Position numbers and translations under genes: made by a program. The notes beneath the pieces were generated by a model that did no database searches, was not told the origin of the DNA, and was given only the letters and a program-made list of their open reading frames with translations. This document shows positions 1 through 7,281 of a stretch of 33,401 nt of DNA, one piece after another. The DNA comes from an uncultured Prevotellaceae bacterium (lineage in GTDB: Bacteria > Bacteroidota > Bacteroidia > Bacteroidales > Bacteroidaceae): the NCBI GenBank assembly GCA_900318585.1, contig ONKY01000113.1:1-33401 (forward strand). Reading direction: 5' to 3'. Every line of letters begins with the position of its first letter. Positions within the stretch are counted from its first letter, which is position 1.

Positions 1-105
1 CACGTCGTAGGCGAAGTTGAAGTTCTCAGGGATGATGAACTCCAGGTTCTTGTTGTAATCCTCTACAGACGTGAACTTCGTCTGCTTTAAAAATCTCTCT
101 ACCAT
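1..105 (-). CDS. AMP-binding acyl-CoA synthetase-like protein, N-terminus only (partial)
   Basis: Only the first 35 codons are in the window; the gene runs off the left edge. The peptide starts MVERFLKQTKF and continues with PENFNFAYDV. This resembles the first residues of Bacteroidales AMP-dependent synthetases, where a short N-terminal helix and a PENFN..YDV segment precede the adenylate-forming domain. No catalytic motif is visible, so the family call rests on this start and on context: the next gene upstream on the same strand is an HTH-cupin regulator, which in Bacteroidales often sits beside such a synthetase. The start ATG is at 103-105, and 53 bp separate it from the regulator's stop, so co-transcription is likely. 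The substrate cannot be judged. Confidence 0.6.
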   Translation of the reverse strand, partial: MVERFLKQTKFTSVEDYNKNLEFIIPENFNFAYDV

Positions 106-158
106 TTGCTTTCTCTGTTTCGTTAAGACGATATATCGTTATGAGGTTATTACGAAAA

Positions 159-716
159 TTATTCGACCGTAAAGGCGAGGAATTTCACGGCCTTGTCGCC
201 TACGGCCAGCATTCCATGGGGCTTCGAGGAGTCGAAGTAGATGCTGTCGCCCTCTTCAAGCACCATCGTCTTGCCGCCGATGTATAACTCCATTGCACCT
301 TCAAGCACAAGGTTGAATTCTTGCCCCGGGTGCGAGTTCTTATAGATGGTGCGAGCCCCGGGCTTCGGCTCTACGGTGACGATGAACACGTCGGCCTTGT
401 GGTTGACGAAGCCGCCGACGAGCGACTGGTACTTGTATGCCTTCGTACGTTCGATGGACATACCCTGGCCCTTGCGGGTCACGTAGTATGACTTCATGTG
501 GGGGGCCTCGGCGAAGATGAGTTCCTCTGTCGAGACGCCGTACTTGTGGGCAATCTTCATCAGGTTCGAGATGGTGATGTCCAGCTCGCCGTGTTCAATC
601 TTCTCATACTTCTCCGTGCTGATACCGATGGTCTCCGCCATCTCGCTCACGGGGATGTCGAGCACGTCGCGCAGTCCGCGCAACCGCTCACCTATTTGCT
701 TCAATTGTTCGTCCAT
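159..716 (-). CDS. XRE-family HTH regulator with C-terminal cupin domain
   Basis: A 185-residue cytoplasmic transcription factor. Residues 8-66 form an XRE-type helix-turn-helix (IGERLRGLRDV, then SEMAETIGIS and YEKIEHGE). Residues about 112-183 form a small cupin barrel with SHPGQEFNLVLEG and GDSIYFDSSKPHG, which would bind a small ligand or metal. The start was placed at the ATG at 714-716 (MDEQLKQIGERL). Seventeen further in-frame upstream codons are translated intergenic repeat and were rejected. The gene precedes the AMP-binding synthetase and may control it in response to the synthetase's substrate or product; that link is inference. The family is clear, the ligand unknown. Confidence 0.88.
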   Translation of the reverse strand: MDEQLKQIGERLRGLRDVLDIPVSEMAETIGISTEKYEKIEHGELDITISNLMKIAHKYGVSTEELIFAEAPHMKSYYVTRKGQGMSIERTKAYKYQSLVGGFVNHKADVFIVTVEPKPGARTIYKNSHPGQEFNLVLEGAMELYIGGKTMVLEEGDSIYFDSSKPHGMLAVGDKAVKFLAFTVE

Positions 717-797
717 AATAATAATGCATAATTCATAATGCATAATGCATAATTCTTGGCAAGCCATGCGGCAAAGCCAATTGCATAATGCATAATT
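717..797. repeat. AT-rich composite intergenic repeat
   Basis: This gap between metY and the HTH-cupin gene consists of tandem ATAATGCATAATTC-type units (721-754), a GC-richer core (about 755-782, beginning CTTGGCAAGCC), and further GCATAATGCATAATT units (783-797). The same plan, with AATTATGCAT arms around a GC-rich core, recurs at 31668-31750. It reads open for some codons and would falsely lengthen the regulator's N-terminus. No promoter was recognised in it. Confidence 0.75.
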
Positions 798-2121
798 ATA
801 TTATTTCTAATGCTTGTTTGATGTCGTCAAGAATATCCTCCACGTCCTCAATGCCTACGGAGAGACGGATCAGGTCGGGTGCCACGCCGGCCTCGCGCAG
901 CTGCTCGTCGCTGAGCTGGCGGTGGGTATGGCTGGCGGGGTGGAGCACGCAGGTACGGGCGTCGGCCACGTGGGTCACGATGTTAATCATCTTGAGCGAG
1001 TCCATCCACTTGACTGCCGTCTCGCGGTCGCCCTTGAGGCCGAAGGCAATGACGCCGCAGGAGCCGTTGGGCAGGTACTTCTGTCCGAGGGTGTAGTAGG
1101 CGTCGTCGGGCAGTCCGCAGTAGTGTACCCATGCCACCTTCTCGTGGTCGTGCAGGAACTCTGCCACCCGCTGCGCGTTCTTGCAGTGCTGCGCCATGCG
1201 CAGGTGGAGCGTCTGCAGGCCGAGGTGCAGGAGGAAGGCATTCTGCGGAGCGGGAATGGAGCCGAGGTCACGCATCAGCTGTGCCACCAGCTTTGTGGTG
1301 AAGCCCATCTTTCCGAAGGCCTTCACGTAGGTCAGGCCGTGATACGACTCGTCAGGTGTGCAGAGGCCAGGGAACTTAGCCTCCCCCTGGCCCCCTCCCG
1401 TAGAGGGGGAAGACTGGCCGTGACTGCAGGTCATCCAGTCGAAGTTGCCGCTGTCCACCACGACACCACCGACCTGCGTAGCCATGCCGTCCATGTATTT
1501 CGTGGTGCTGTGGGTCACGATGTCGGCGCCCCACTCGAAGGGGCGGCAGTTCACCGGGGTGGCGAAGGTGTTGTCCACGATGAGGGGCACACCGTTCCTG
1601 TGTGCAATCTTAGCAAAGCGCTCAATGTCGAACACGGCGCAGCCGGGGTTCGAGATGGTCTCACCGAACACCGCCTTGGTATTGGGTCGGAAGGCCGCCT
1701 GTATCTCCGCGTCCGATGCTTCCTGCGAGATGAACGTGCAGTCGATTCCGAGTTTCTTCAGTGTCACACCGAAGAGGTTGTACGTGCCGCCGTAGATCTC
1801 GTTGGAGGTAATGAAGTGGTCGCCAGCCTGGCAAATATTGAAAATGGCGTAGAAGTTGGCGGCCTGTCCCGACGATGTCAGCACGGCGCCCACGCCGCCC
1901 TCCAAGGTGGCTATCTTCGCTGCCACGGCATCGTTCGTGGGGTTCTGCAGACGGGTGTAGAAGTATCCCTCTTTCTCCAGGTCAAACAACTTTGCCATCT
2001 CGTCCGAGTCATCATACTTAAACGTTGTCGACTGGATGATTGGCAGTTCTATGGGTTCTCCGTTCTTAGCCTTGTAGCCTGCCTGTACGCAGAGCGTGCC
2101 TTGTTTCAGTTTCTTTTCCAT
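796..2121 (-). CDS. metY: O-acetylhomoserine sulfhydrylase (MetY-type, PLP-dependent)
   Basis: A 441-residue enzyme of the Cys/Met-metabolism PLP family. It would join O-acetylhomoserine with sulfide to make homocysteine, or act in a related O-acetylserine reaction. Visible hallmarks are YFYTRLQNPTND near 53-64, SSGQAANF at 83-90, VDNTFATP at 182-189 and the PLP-lysine motif HSTTKYMDG with K208. The family usually measures about 425-430 residues. Here residues about 232-248 (SHGQSSPSTGGGQGEA) are extra; they are encoded by a GC-rich palindromic repeat at 1376-1430 that sits in frame between NFDWM and KFPGLCTPDESY. The start ATG is at 2119-2121, with a -33/-7 promoter 26 bp upstream. Sulfhydrylase rather than cystathionine gamma-synthase is preferred from the overall sequence; the exact substrate is unproven. 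Confidence 0.88.
   Translation of the reverse strand: MEKKLKQGTLCVQAGYKAKNGEPIELPIIQSTTFKYDDSDEMAKLFDLEKEGYFYTRLQNPTNDAVAAKIATLEGGVGAVLTSSGQAANFYAIFNICQAGDHFITSNEIYGGTYNLFGVTLKKLGIDCTFISQEASDAEIQAAFRPNTKAVFGETISNPGCAVFDIERFAKIAHRNGVPLIVDNTFATPVNCRPFEWGADIVTHSTTKYMDGMATQVGGVVVDSGNFDWMTCSHGQSSPSTGGGQGEAKFPGLCTPDESYHGLTYVKAFGKMGFTTKLVAQLMRDLGSIPAPQNAFLLHLGLQTLHLRMAQHCKNAQRVAEFLHDHEKVAWVHYCGLPDDAYYTLGQKYLPNGSCGVIAFGLKGDRETAVKWMDSLKMINIVTHVADARTCVLHPASHTHRQLSDEQLREAGVAPDLIRLSVGIEDVEDILDDIKQALEII
1376..1430. repeat. GAAGCCTCCCC-family palindromic element inside metY (in frame)
   Basis: The plus strand reads AGCCTCCCCCTGGCCCCCTC followed by GTAGAGGGGGAAGACTGG. The first half matches the ends of the elements at 12290 and 14901. 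It adds about 16 residues to MetY without a stop codon or frameshift. Confidence 0.75.
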
Positions 2122-2146
2122 TTCTTCGTATCAGATAATTTGGGTG

Positions 2147-2176
2147 CAAAGGTACGAAAAAGTGAGGGAAATGCAA
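2147..2176 (-). promoter_or_regulatory. Bacteroidota -33/-7 promoter for metY
   Basis: On the minus strand, TACCTTTG (2147-2154) is preceded by TTG (2174-2176) with a 19-bp spacer. This is the sigma-ABfr consensus arrangement. The expected transcript start is a few bases downstream, about 20 nt before the metY ATG. Confidence 0.7.
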
Positions 2177-2218
2177 AAGGAAAACTCGTTTTTCTTTTCA
2201 TTTCCGAACGTAGTGCAT

Positions 2219-2320
2219 AAGGCCAAAGGCCAAAGGTACGAAAATAAGTGAAGAGTGAAGAGTGAAAAATTGGCTACCGCCAGCAATTAATTCATAATTC
2301 ACAATTCATAATTCATCATT
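2219..2320. repeat. Composite intergenic repeat (copy A)
   Basis: From left to right it holds AAGGCCAAAGGCCAAAGGTA, GTGAAGAGTGAAGAGTGAAA, a TTGGCTACCGCC segment and AATTCATAATTCACAATTCA units. The same blocks in the same order recur at 29588-29735, again in a divergent intergenic gap just upstream of a plus-strand -7 box. The left block contains a minus-strand TACCTTTG (2231-2238), so the repeat may carry promoter parts. Confidence 0.75.
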
Positions 2321-2326
2321 TTTTTG

Positions 2327-2334
2327 TATCTTTG
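2327..2334 (+). promoter_or_regulatory. -7 box for the HExxH lipoprotein gene
   Basis: TATCTTTG lies 26 bp before the ATG at 2360 and matches TAnnTTTG. No TTG is seen 19-20 bp upstream, where the AATTCATAATTC repeat lies instead. Confidence 0.5.
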
Positions 2335-2359
2335 CAAACGAAACCAACAACGAAGCGAA

Positions 2360-5300
2360 ATGAAGAAGAAACTATCATGGTGGCTGACCCTATCTGCAGC
2401 CTGTATCCTTATCCTCACCGCAGGCCTTGCCGCCTGCTCATCCGAATCGGACAACGAAGAGAAGAAGGAAGGAAAAAACGAGAACACAAATACCGGCAAC
2501 GGCAGCAACACAGTAACCTCCGACGCTGGTACGGTCAGTTTCGGCGACCTGACCATCGACTTCCCCAAAGGTGCGTTCCTGAAGGACGCGAAAGTGAAGG
2601 TGACCGAGGTGAAGAAAGGCGCCGTGGGCGGTGACTACGAGGTCTCGAAGTTCTACAAGATCACCATGCCCGTCACCACCCTCAAGAACCTTACGCTGAA
2701 GGTGAAGAGCAGCGAGCAGGGCGACGACATGCGCTTTGTGCTCCGTGCGCCCGGCTATGCCAGGTCATACCATGAGACGGTGGAAATCGACTCGTATCTT
2801 GACGCCAAGTATTCCGACGGCGAGTACACGGCCATCCTGCCCCCGATAGACAACGATGCAGACATAGACGAAAGCCTGGAGCTCACCGTAGGCATGGCTC
2901 GTCTGCCGCAGGAAGTGGCCACTACGCGGGGAGCGACACTCTTGGGCGGACAAGTAGGCGACGTCAAGTGGGAGATTGACTACTCGTTGGGCGCGCTCGT
3001 CAAGCTGGCTCTCAACAAGAGTGCCGTCAGCAAGATAGAGGCTTTCAAGCCTACGCTGAACGAATATGTGAAGGACGCCATCACCAAGATCACCAATTTG
3101 GGTTTCAAGATAGATGACAAAGAGCGAAAGATTCCTATCTACTTAGAGAGCAATCCCGACCGCTGGGGACAGCACAACCAGAGCCGCATCAGCAACACAA
3201 AGAGCAGCATTTCCGTGTTCTATGAAAAGATGCTCGACAGCAAGCCCGACTTGGAGGGACTGAAATGTACCATCATCCACGAACTGTTCCACTACTTCCA
3301 GGCCGAGTATGACCCGCGCTGCGCGTACAACAAGGGCGGCGGATTCCTGAACTGGGCCTACGGCGACGAGCTCATACTCTACGAGATGGCCGCCGTGTGG
3401 GTAGAGAAGTTCATGAACGGTGGCCAGCTGAATGCCGGTTTCCTTAAGACGGAGGCCTTCCACCACGTATTCAGCGTGAGCGGTATCAGCAGCAAGGATG
3501 TCCTGGGCATCGGCATGGAGTCCGAGCGCTGGACGTCCACTGTCAAGTTCAAGTACTATTCTCAGCAGGGCTACTCCATGGCCTCTCTGCTCTACTATCT
3601 CACCACCCAGGTGCCCGACTTTGACGACAAGGCAGTGCTGGAGCTCCACCAGATGTGGAAAACGAGCTGGAAGAGCGGAAAGTTCTACGACATCTTTGAG
3701 GACTGGGTGAAACGTCACGACAGCTATCTGCTCACCAGCTATACCATCGACGACTATTACATGATGCTGTGGAAGGGCAGCTTGGTGAAGGATTTCTGTG
3801 TCTACGATGTGTTTGCGGGAGGACAGACCAACGGCTTCTTCAAGAATGGCGACAAGAAAATCGACCTCAAGGGAACCCTCTATCCCTTCGGCTGTGCAGC
3901 CAGGTATATCAAGCTCGTTGACTTCAAGGACATCTCCCTTGAACACAAGCAGCTTGTCATCAAGCAACTCGATAAGAACACCCATTCCTATGTCCTGCTG
4001 GCCGACACCACCAGCAGCTTCCGGAAGTTCACATCCTACCACAGCCAGGGCGGCGCAGAATTCATTGAAGCGGGCGACTCCGTTGTCATCAGCGGCAGCA
4101 CCTTGGAGGGTATGCGGCTGAAGGACGGCACGTTCTACCACGCCTTCTTCATCATCACCACCAACATCGGCAACACCATGCAAAGCGTTCTCAAGAACGA
4201 CTTCCAAGCAACCATCGAACTGCGCGATCTGCCCATGCCCTCCGTCAGCTCCGCCAAGCTGGCGTTCCCTGCCGAGGGCGGCACGCTGAGCGTGAAGGTC
4301 GACCCGCAGGGATACAAACGCTATGGTTACACCATCCCCAAGGAGTACACCTCGTGGCTCTCGGCCAGCTTCGCCGGCAACAACACCGTCAACTTCACCG
4401 CACAGCCCAACACCCAGCAGCAGCCACGCTCCGCCACCGTCTACTGCTTCGTCACCAATGTGGAGAAACCTACCGAGGCGCAAAAGGTGAACTTGCCCGT
4501 CGAAGTCACTCAGGACGTTCCCCCCGTCGGCACCCCCTCCGTCAGCCCCGCCACGCTGGCGTTCCCTGCTGAGGGCGGCACGCTGAGCGTGAAGGTCGAC
4601 CCGCAGGGATACAAACGCTATGGCTACAGCATTCCTAAGGAATACACCTCGTGGCTCTCGGCCAGCTTCCCTGGCAGTAACACCATCAATTTCACCGCAC
4701 AGCCCAACACCCAGCAGCAGCCACGCTCCGCCACCGTCTACTGCTACGTCACCAATGTGGAGAAACCCACCGACGCCGAGAAGGTGAACATGCCCGTTGA
4801 AGTCACCCAGAAAGCAGCAAACAGCGACCAAGTCAAACTGGAGTTCGAGAGTGGTACCGTAGAGATTGACCTGCGCTTCCTGATAGGGTTGAAGCAGGAG
4901 TTCACCCCGACAGACAAGTTCGCCACCATCTCTAAAAACGGCAGCGGGCTGAGGGTGGCATTAGACATCTCAGGCGAGACCGGCGGCGCCCCCTACCGCT
5001 ACACCCTGTCGTTCGACGTCGATGACCTGAACCTCATCAAGACCAAAGCTGCCAAGGTCACCAACCTGAAATACTCGTGGGAGTCGAAAGCCGGCGAGGT
5101 CGGAATCTCCGAATACACGCATCAGGCATGGAAGACGGTAGAGACCACCCTCGTGTCTACGGCTTCCGCGCCGCAGACGCTCTATAGCAACAACGCGGCC
5201 TATTTCCAGTTCCCCAAGGAGTCGCTCCAGTACCATAGCAAGACCACCACCTATTACGACAAGTGGTGGTACGGCGCCTTGGAGGGCTCCGGCGACAAGC

Positions 5301-5452
5301 TCGATGTGCAGGAGGTGAACACTATCGATAATTACGGCGTTGTGAACATCACCCTGAAGTTCCGCGATAAGCAGGGGGCAAGGGCTACGTATGGGCGCAA
5401 CGGGGGAAATAGGGGCATGAAAGCAGAGCAACGCGACGTGCCGGTGGAGTGA
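2360..5452 (+). CDS. Lipoprotein with HExxH metallopeptidase-like domain and two BACON-like repeats
   Basis: 1030 residues. The start ATG at 2360 gives MKKKLSWWL, a hydrophobic stretch and a lipobox LAAC with the lipidated cysteine at 26. The following SSESDNEE is acidic, as in Bacteroidota surface-export signals. Residues about 55-115 resemble a ZU5-like beta domain. Residues 307-311 read HELFH, and YEMAAVWVE follows with E342, 31 residues later, the layout of a gluzincin zinc site. Two 99-residue BACON-like repeats (about 628-726 and 727-822) share [20 protein letters not shown] and end in VEVTQ. The last 200 residues are unassigned. It probably acts on the cell surface on a protein or glycoprotein; peptidase activity is inferred from the motif only. 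It is monocistronic, next to a decayed toxin-antitoxin locus. Confidence 0.8.
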   Translation: MKKKLSWWLTLSAACILILTAGLAACSSESDNEEKKEGKNENTNTGNGSNTVTSDAGTVSFGDLTIDFPKGAFLKDAKVKVTEVKKGAVGGDYEVSKFYKITMPVTTLKNLTLKVKSSEQGDDMRFVLRAPGYARSYHETVEIDSYLDAKYSDGEYTAILPPIDNDADIDESLELTVGMARLPQEVATTRGATLLGGQVGDVKWEIDYSLGALVKLALNKSAVSKIEAFKPTLNEYVKDAITKITNLGFKIDDKERKIPIYLESNPDRWGQHNQSRISNTKSSISVFYEKMLDSKPDLEGLKCTIIHELFHYFQAEYDPRCAYNKGGGFLNWAYGDELILYEMAAVWVEKFMNGGQLNAGFLKTEAFHHVFSVSGISSKDVLGIGMESERWTSTVKFKYYSQQGYSMASLLYYLTTQVPDFDDKAVLELHQMWKTSWKSGKFYDIFEDWVKRHDSYLLTSYTIDDYYMMLWKGSLVKDFCVYDVFAGGQTNGFFKNGDKKIDLKGTLYPFGCAARYIKLVDFKDISLEHKQLVIKQLDKNTHSYVLLADTTSSFRKFTSYHSQGGAEFIEAGDSVVISGSTLEGMRLKDGTFYHAFFIITTNIGNTMQSVLKNDFQATIELRDLPMPSVSSAKLAFPAEGGTLSVKVDPQGYKRYGYTIPKEYTSWLSASFAGNNTVNFTAQPNTQQQPRSATVYCFVTNVEKPTEAQKVNLPVEVTQDVPPVGTPSVSPATLAFPAEGGTLSVKVDPQGYKRYGYSIPKEYTSWLSASFPGSNTINFTAQPNTQQQPRSATVYCYVTNVEKPTDAEKVNMPVEVTQKAANSDQVKLEFESGTVEIDLRFLIGLKQEFTPTDKFATISKNGSGLRVALDISGETGGAPYRYTLSFDVDDLNLIKTKAAKVTNLKYSWESKAGEVGISEYTHQAWKTVETTLVSTASAPQTLYSNNAAYFQFPKESLQYHSKTTTYYDKWWYGALEGSGDKLDVQEVNTIDNYGVVNITLKFRDKQGARATYGRNGGNRGMKAEQRDVPVE
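4241..4813 (+). repeat. Near-identical 297-bp coding repeat (BACON-like domains)
   Basis: Two direct copies (4241-4537 and 4538 to about 4813) differ at scattered, mostly synonymous or conservative positions, by eye around 90% identity. The identity suggests recent duplication or gene conversion and would allow copy-number change by recombination. Confidence 0.85.
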
Positions 5453-5458
5453 GTCACT

Positions 5459-5506
5459 GTTCAATGTTCTTCGCAGAGCGAAGCGTCGCAAGCGCCGAGC
5501 GCTTGA
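5459..5506. repeat. Possible repeat module upstream of the PIN-type antitoxin
   Basis: It reads GTTCAATGTTCTTCGCAGAG, then AAGCGTCGCAAGCGCCGAGC. The TTCAATGTTC arm, and a core that starts AAGCGTC and ends CGCCGAGCG, echo the insert in tsaE and the core at 7256-7281, but with a shorter middle. The relation is weaker than between those two. Confidence 0.35.
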
Positions 5507-5507
5507 G

Positions 5508-5693
5508 ATGCTGGAATTGGTGTCCAGAGTATCCTTAGAAGTGGAGATGCAAGACATTCGTCGCTTACTTGGCCAGTATTTCGCCAAGCGAGCCGAGGAT
5601 GCCATTGACCGTCTATGGGACGAAGGTGTGCTCAACGACAGCGTGATGGAAGAGTGGAAGTCTGAACACATGCGCACACCATACAAGCAGTAA
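5508..5693 (+). CDS. Antitoxin-like small protein of a PIN-type toxin-antitoxin pair
   Basis: 61 residues, ending [19 protein letters not shown] and HMRTPYK. Its stop overlaps the start of the PIN-toxin remnant (TAATG at 5691-5695), the usual coupling of antitoxin and toxin. The C-terminal half looks like antitoxin tails found next to COG1569 PIN toxins; this is recognition from context, not a named family. The first in-frame ATG is at 5508. The N-terminus ([15 protein letters not shown]) is short, and the sequence before it is repeat-like, so the gene may have lost its original beginning. With the toxin broken it may now be an orphan. Confidence 0.55.
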   Translation: MLELVSRVSLEVEMQDIRRLLGQYFAKRAEDAIDRLWDEGVLNDSVMEEWKSEHMRTPYKQ

Positions 5694-5860
5694 TGAACAT
5701 CGTTCTTGATACCATGTTCGTAGACTGCGCTTTCAAGGCCAATGCACGCTACATCGTTACAGAAGACCATCACTACGATATTCTCAAACAGACCGCTGCA
5801 ACCAGAGAAAGCAGCGCCCCCGATGCTTGTCACAGAGTTGGAGATGGTGACGGAGGTTAG
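5693..5860 (+). pseudogene. PIN-domain toxin remnant with an internal deletion and lost C-terminus
   Basis: The reading frame gives MNIVLDT, then directly [20 protein letters not shown] and DILKQ. In COG1569-type PIN toxins, MxIVLDTN is the N-terminal first acidic strand, while (DPDDN)xFVDCA..A.A.YIVT.D.H is the C-terminal part with the later acidic residues, some 90 residues away. The middle of the domain is therefore missing. After DILKQ the frame runs into unrelated sequence and stops at 5858-5860, where an intact toxin would continue with a FP.V..I..EEF tail. The join at about 5788-5795 is where an antisense BspA LRR fragment begins. It encodes no complete nuclease. Confidence 0.75.
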
Positions 5861-6061
5861 ACTGCTGCATTTACGGAAAGCAGCGTCTTCGATACTCGTT
5901 ACGGAATTGGGGATGGTGACAGAGGTCAGGCGACTGCAAGCCCAGAAAACACCAGATCCGATACACGTCACGCTAGAATCAATAACTACAGTTTTGATAT
6001 TACTTCGTAATCTATACCAAGGAACACTATTGTAATGACCCACGCCATCCGGCGTGAACCG
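5790..6061 (-). pseudogene. BspA-type leucine-rich-repeat (LRR_5) fragment
   Basis: The minus strand encodes about 90 residues, including [33 protein letters not shown] and [20 protein letters not shown]. These are 23-residue LRR_5 repeats of BspA-like surface proteins. The preceding [14 protein letters not shown] segment normally stands directly before the first repeat. An in-frame TGA (6062-6064) blocks upstream extension, and there is no signal peptide. The frame then runs into antisense PIN-toxin and lipoprotein sequence, so it is a translocated scrap of a surface-protein gene, not a working gene. Confidence 0.75.
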
Positions 6062-6204
6062 TCAACTTTACTCTTGCAGTCCTTTTCAATTTGGGAGATT
6101 TCAAAGAACAAGATTCAGCGGACGCTTCAACGTATATCTTTGTATTATTTATTTCAGCCCATAGGCAATTACAGTTTTTAGGGGTTCAACAATTATTGTT
6201 ATTT

Positions 6205-6480
6205 CTATCTGCCAAATAGTTCATGATGAGAACCGAGACGAACGAGTTTAATGATGTTAGTTGACTCATCAATCCATATCAGCAGGAAATCATCCTCAAT
6301 GTGGCACTCAAGACAGCCTTCATACGGCCCATGCAATTTGTGAGGACTATAAACAGCGGGAACTCTTCCTGTTTCTTCAAGAGATTTTGTAACCACTTTC
6401 AGTGCTAACAGTTTATTTGCAGAATGAAGATAACGCTTCAAATCCTTTTTAAACTGTGTGGACTTCTTCAGTTTCCGCAT
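6205..6480 (-). CDS. YafQ-family mRNA interferase toxin (type II TA)
   Basis: A 91-residue RelE/YafQ-fold endoribonuclease that would cut mRNA on the ribosome. It aligns by eye with E. coli YafQ: MRKLKKSTQFKKDLKR at the start, SPHKLHGPYEG, then CHIEDDFLLIW and LGSHHELFG at the end. The catalytic set appears conserved as H47, H60, D64, H85 and F89, so it should be active. YafQ's W68 is F65 here. The gene overlaps the antitoxin's 3' end by 32 bp, consistent with translational coupling. It is transcribed from the promoter near 6822-6852. Confidence 0.88.
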   Translation of the reverse strand: MRKLKKSTQFKKDLKRYLHSANKLLALKVVTKSLEETGRVPAVYSPHKLHGPYEGCLECHIEDDFLLIWIDESTNIIKLVRLGSHHELFGR

Positions 6481-6706
6481 AGATGTACTTATCTAGCTCG
6501 TCTGGGTTAAAATCTTCAAGTTCTTTGTCGGAACGACATTCTCTTATTGCAGCGAGAGTCACTTCGCTGGGATTGTACAAACGCTGTTCTGCAATGTCCT
6601 CAATGAGTTTACTCATACTAATACCGCGCTTGCGTGCCTCATTATGAAGATCAACCAACATATAGTCTGGCAATCGGACTGTTGTTGCTTTTCTTGTCAC
6701 ATTCAT
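6449..6706 (-). CDS. Ribbon-helix-helix antitoxin partner of the YafQ-type toxin
   Basis: 85 residues. The N-terminal part (KATTVRLPDYMLVDLHNEAR, then GISMSKLIEDIAEQRL) is a ribbon-helix-helix DNA-binding fold at residues 5-45. The acidic tail (CRSDKELEDFNPDELDKY) should wrap and inhibit the toxin. The start was placed at the ATG at 6704-6706; a further in-frame codon upstream is only TTG. As in other such pairs, the antitoxin-toxin complex probably represses its own promoter. An inverted repeat at 6764-6788 in the leader is a candidate operator. Confidence 0.85.
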   Translation of the reverse strand: MNVTRKATTVRLPDYMLVDLHNEARKRGISMSKLIEDIAEQRLYNPSEVTLAAIRECRSDKELEDFNPDELDKYIYAETEEVHTV

Positions 6707-6763
6707 TTTCTTGGTTTTATGTTTGTTTTCATGCACCTTTTCTCGCCAAGTCAATAATCAAGC

Positions 6764-6788
6764 AAGCCAGTCATTGCTCTAATGGCTT
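6764..6788. promoter_or_regulatory. Candidate operator of the YafQ-type TA operon
   Basis: AAGCCA and TGGCTT form the outer arms of an imperfect inverted repeat, extended by ATT/AAT inside. It lies between the predicted transcript start and the antitoxin ATG. Autorepressor binding is inference. Confidence 0.3.
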
Positions 6789-6821
6789 AACGAAAACGTT
6801 TGTATTTTAACTAATCGCCCG

Positions 6822-6852
6822 CAAATATACAAAGAAATCCCGAAAGTTCCAA
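6822..6852 (-). promoter_or_regulatory. -33/-7 promoter for the YafQ-type TA operon
   Basis: On the minus strand, TATATTTG (6822-6829) is preceded by TTG (6850-6852) with a 20-bp spacer. It leaves a leader of about 110 nt before the antitoxin ATG. Confidence 0.6.
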
Positions 6853-7117
6853 ACTTTAGGACAACAAAATATAAATCAAGTAGAATTATATGGAATTTAT
6901 GGGAAGGGGAATGGATATAGTAGTAGGGTAATAGTAGCTATGTTACCTTTTACACATAAATACGCGCTCACATATACGCATATATGGAAAAACGGAAAAA
7001 CACCCGCACGTGTCGCACGTCCCGCACGTAAAATGTTTTCAACACTCTAAGGATATAAAGAACTGTTTCAGCAATCAGAATGCCTTGAAACAAATTATTC
7101 CAGCCTGTGGAATAATT

Positions 7118-7196
7118 CTAAACCAGTGGTTTAGGATCGTAAACCAGTGGTTTAGCGTCGTAAATCGGTGGTTTATTCTTCTAAACCATGGTTTAG
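7118..7196. repeat. Four palindromes at exact 21-bp spacing
   Basis: The units are CTAAACCAGTGGTTTAG (7118-7134), TAAACCAGTGGTTTA (7140-7154), TAAATCGGTGGTTTA (7161-7175) and CTAAACCATGGTTTAG (7181-7196). The TAAA starts fall at 7119, 7140, 7161 and 7182. Twenty-one bp is two helical turns, so four dimers could bind on one DNA face. The spacers differ in sequence. Confidence 0.85.
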
Positions 7197-7255
7197 CAAG
7201 TTTTTTTTAAAACGACAACTTAGACAACAAGGACCGCTCGACCTCTGGTCGCTTG

Positions 7256-7281
7256 CCGCTCGGCGACAACAGGAGACGCTT
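7256..7281. repeat. Core module shared with the tsaE insert
   Basis: The reverse complement of this stretch (AAGCGTCTCCTG then GTCGCCGAGCGG) matches 27647-27672 inside tsaE at 23 of 26 positions. Just to its left, 7234-7255 matches, with a one-base gap, the reverse complement of the core of the intergenic repeat at 31709-31729. Confidence 0.7.

Noticed and set aside
159-767. A longer N-terminus for the HTH-cupin protein (17 extra residues)
   Set aside because: The extra codons are translated ATAATGCATAATTC repeat; the HTH domain begins properly at MDEQLKQ.
814-2220. A 468-codon plus-strand frame opposite metY
   Set aside because: It shadows a well-conserved PLP enzyme on the other strand and has no recognisable domain.
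3143-4831. A 562-codon open frame antisense to the HExxH lipoprotein
   Set aside because: It lies wholly opposite a lipoprotein gene with a clear signal peptide and domain repeats. Its translation is low-complexity V/G/A/H-rich with no known motif, as expected for the antisense of GC-rich coding DNA.
4970-6043. A 357-codon minus-strand frame that begins with LRR repeats
   Set aside because: Only the first ~90 codons resemble BspA LRRs; the rest is antisense of the PIN remnant, antitoxin and lipoprotein. It has no signal peptide, so only the LRR fragment was annotated.
7118-7196. CRISPR-like array
   Set aside because: Units of 15-17 bp with 4-6 bp spacers are far too short, and the units are dyad palindromes; there are no cas genes.
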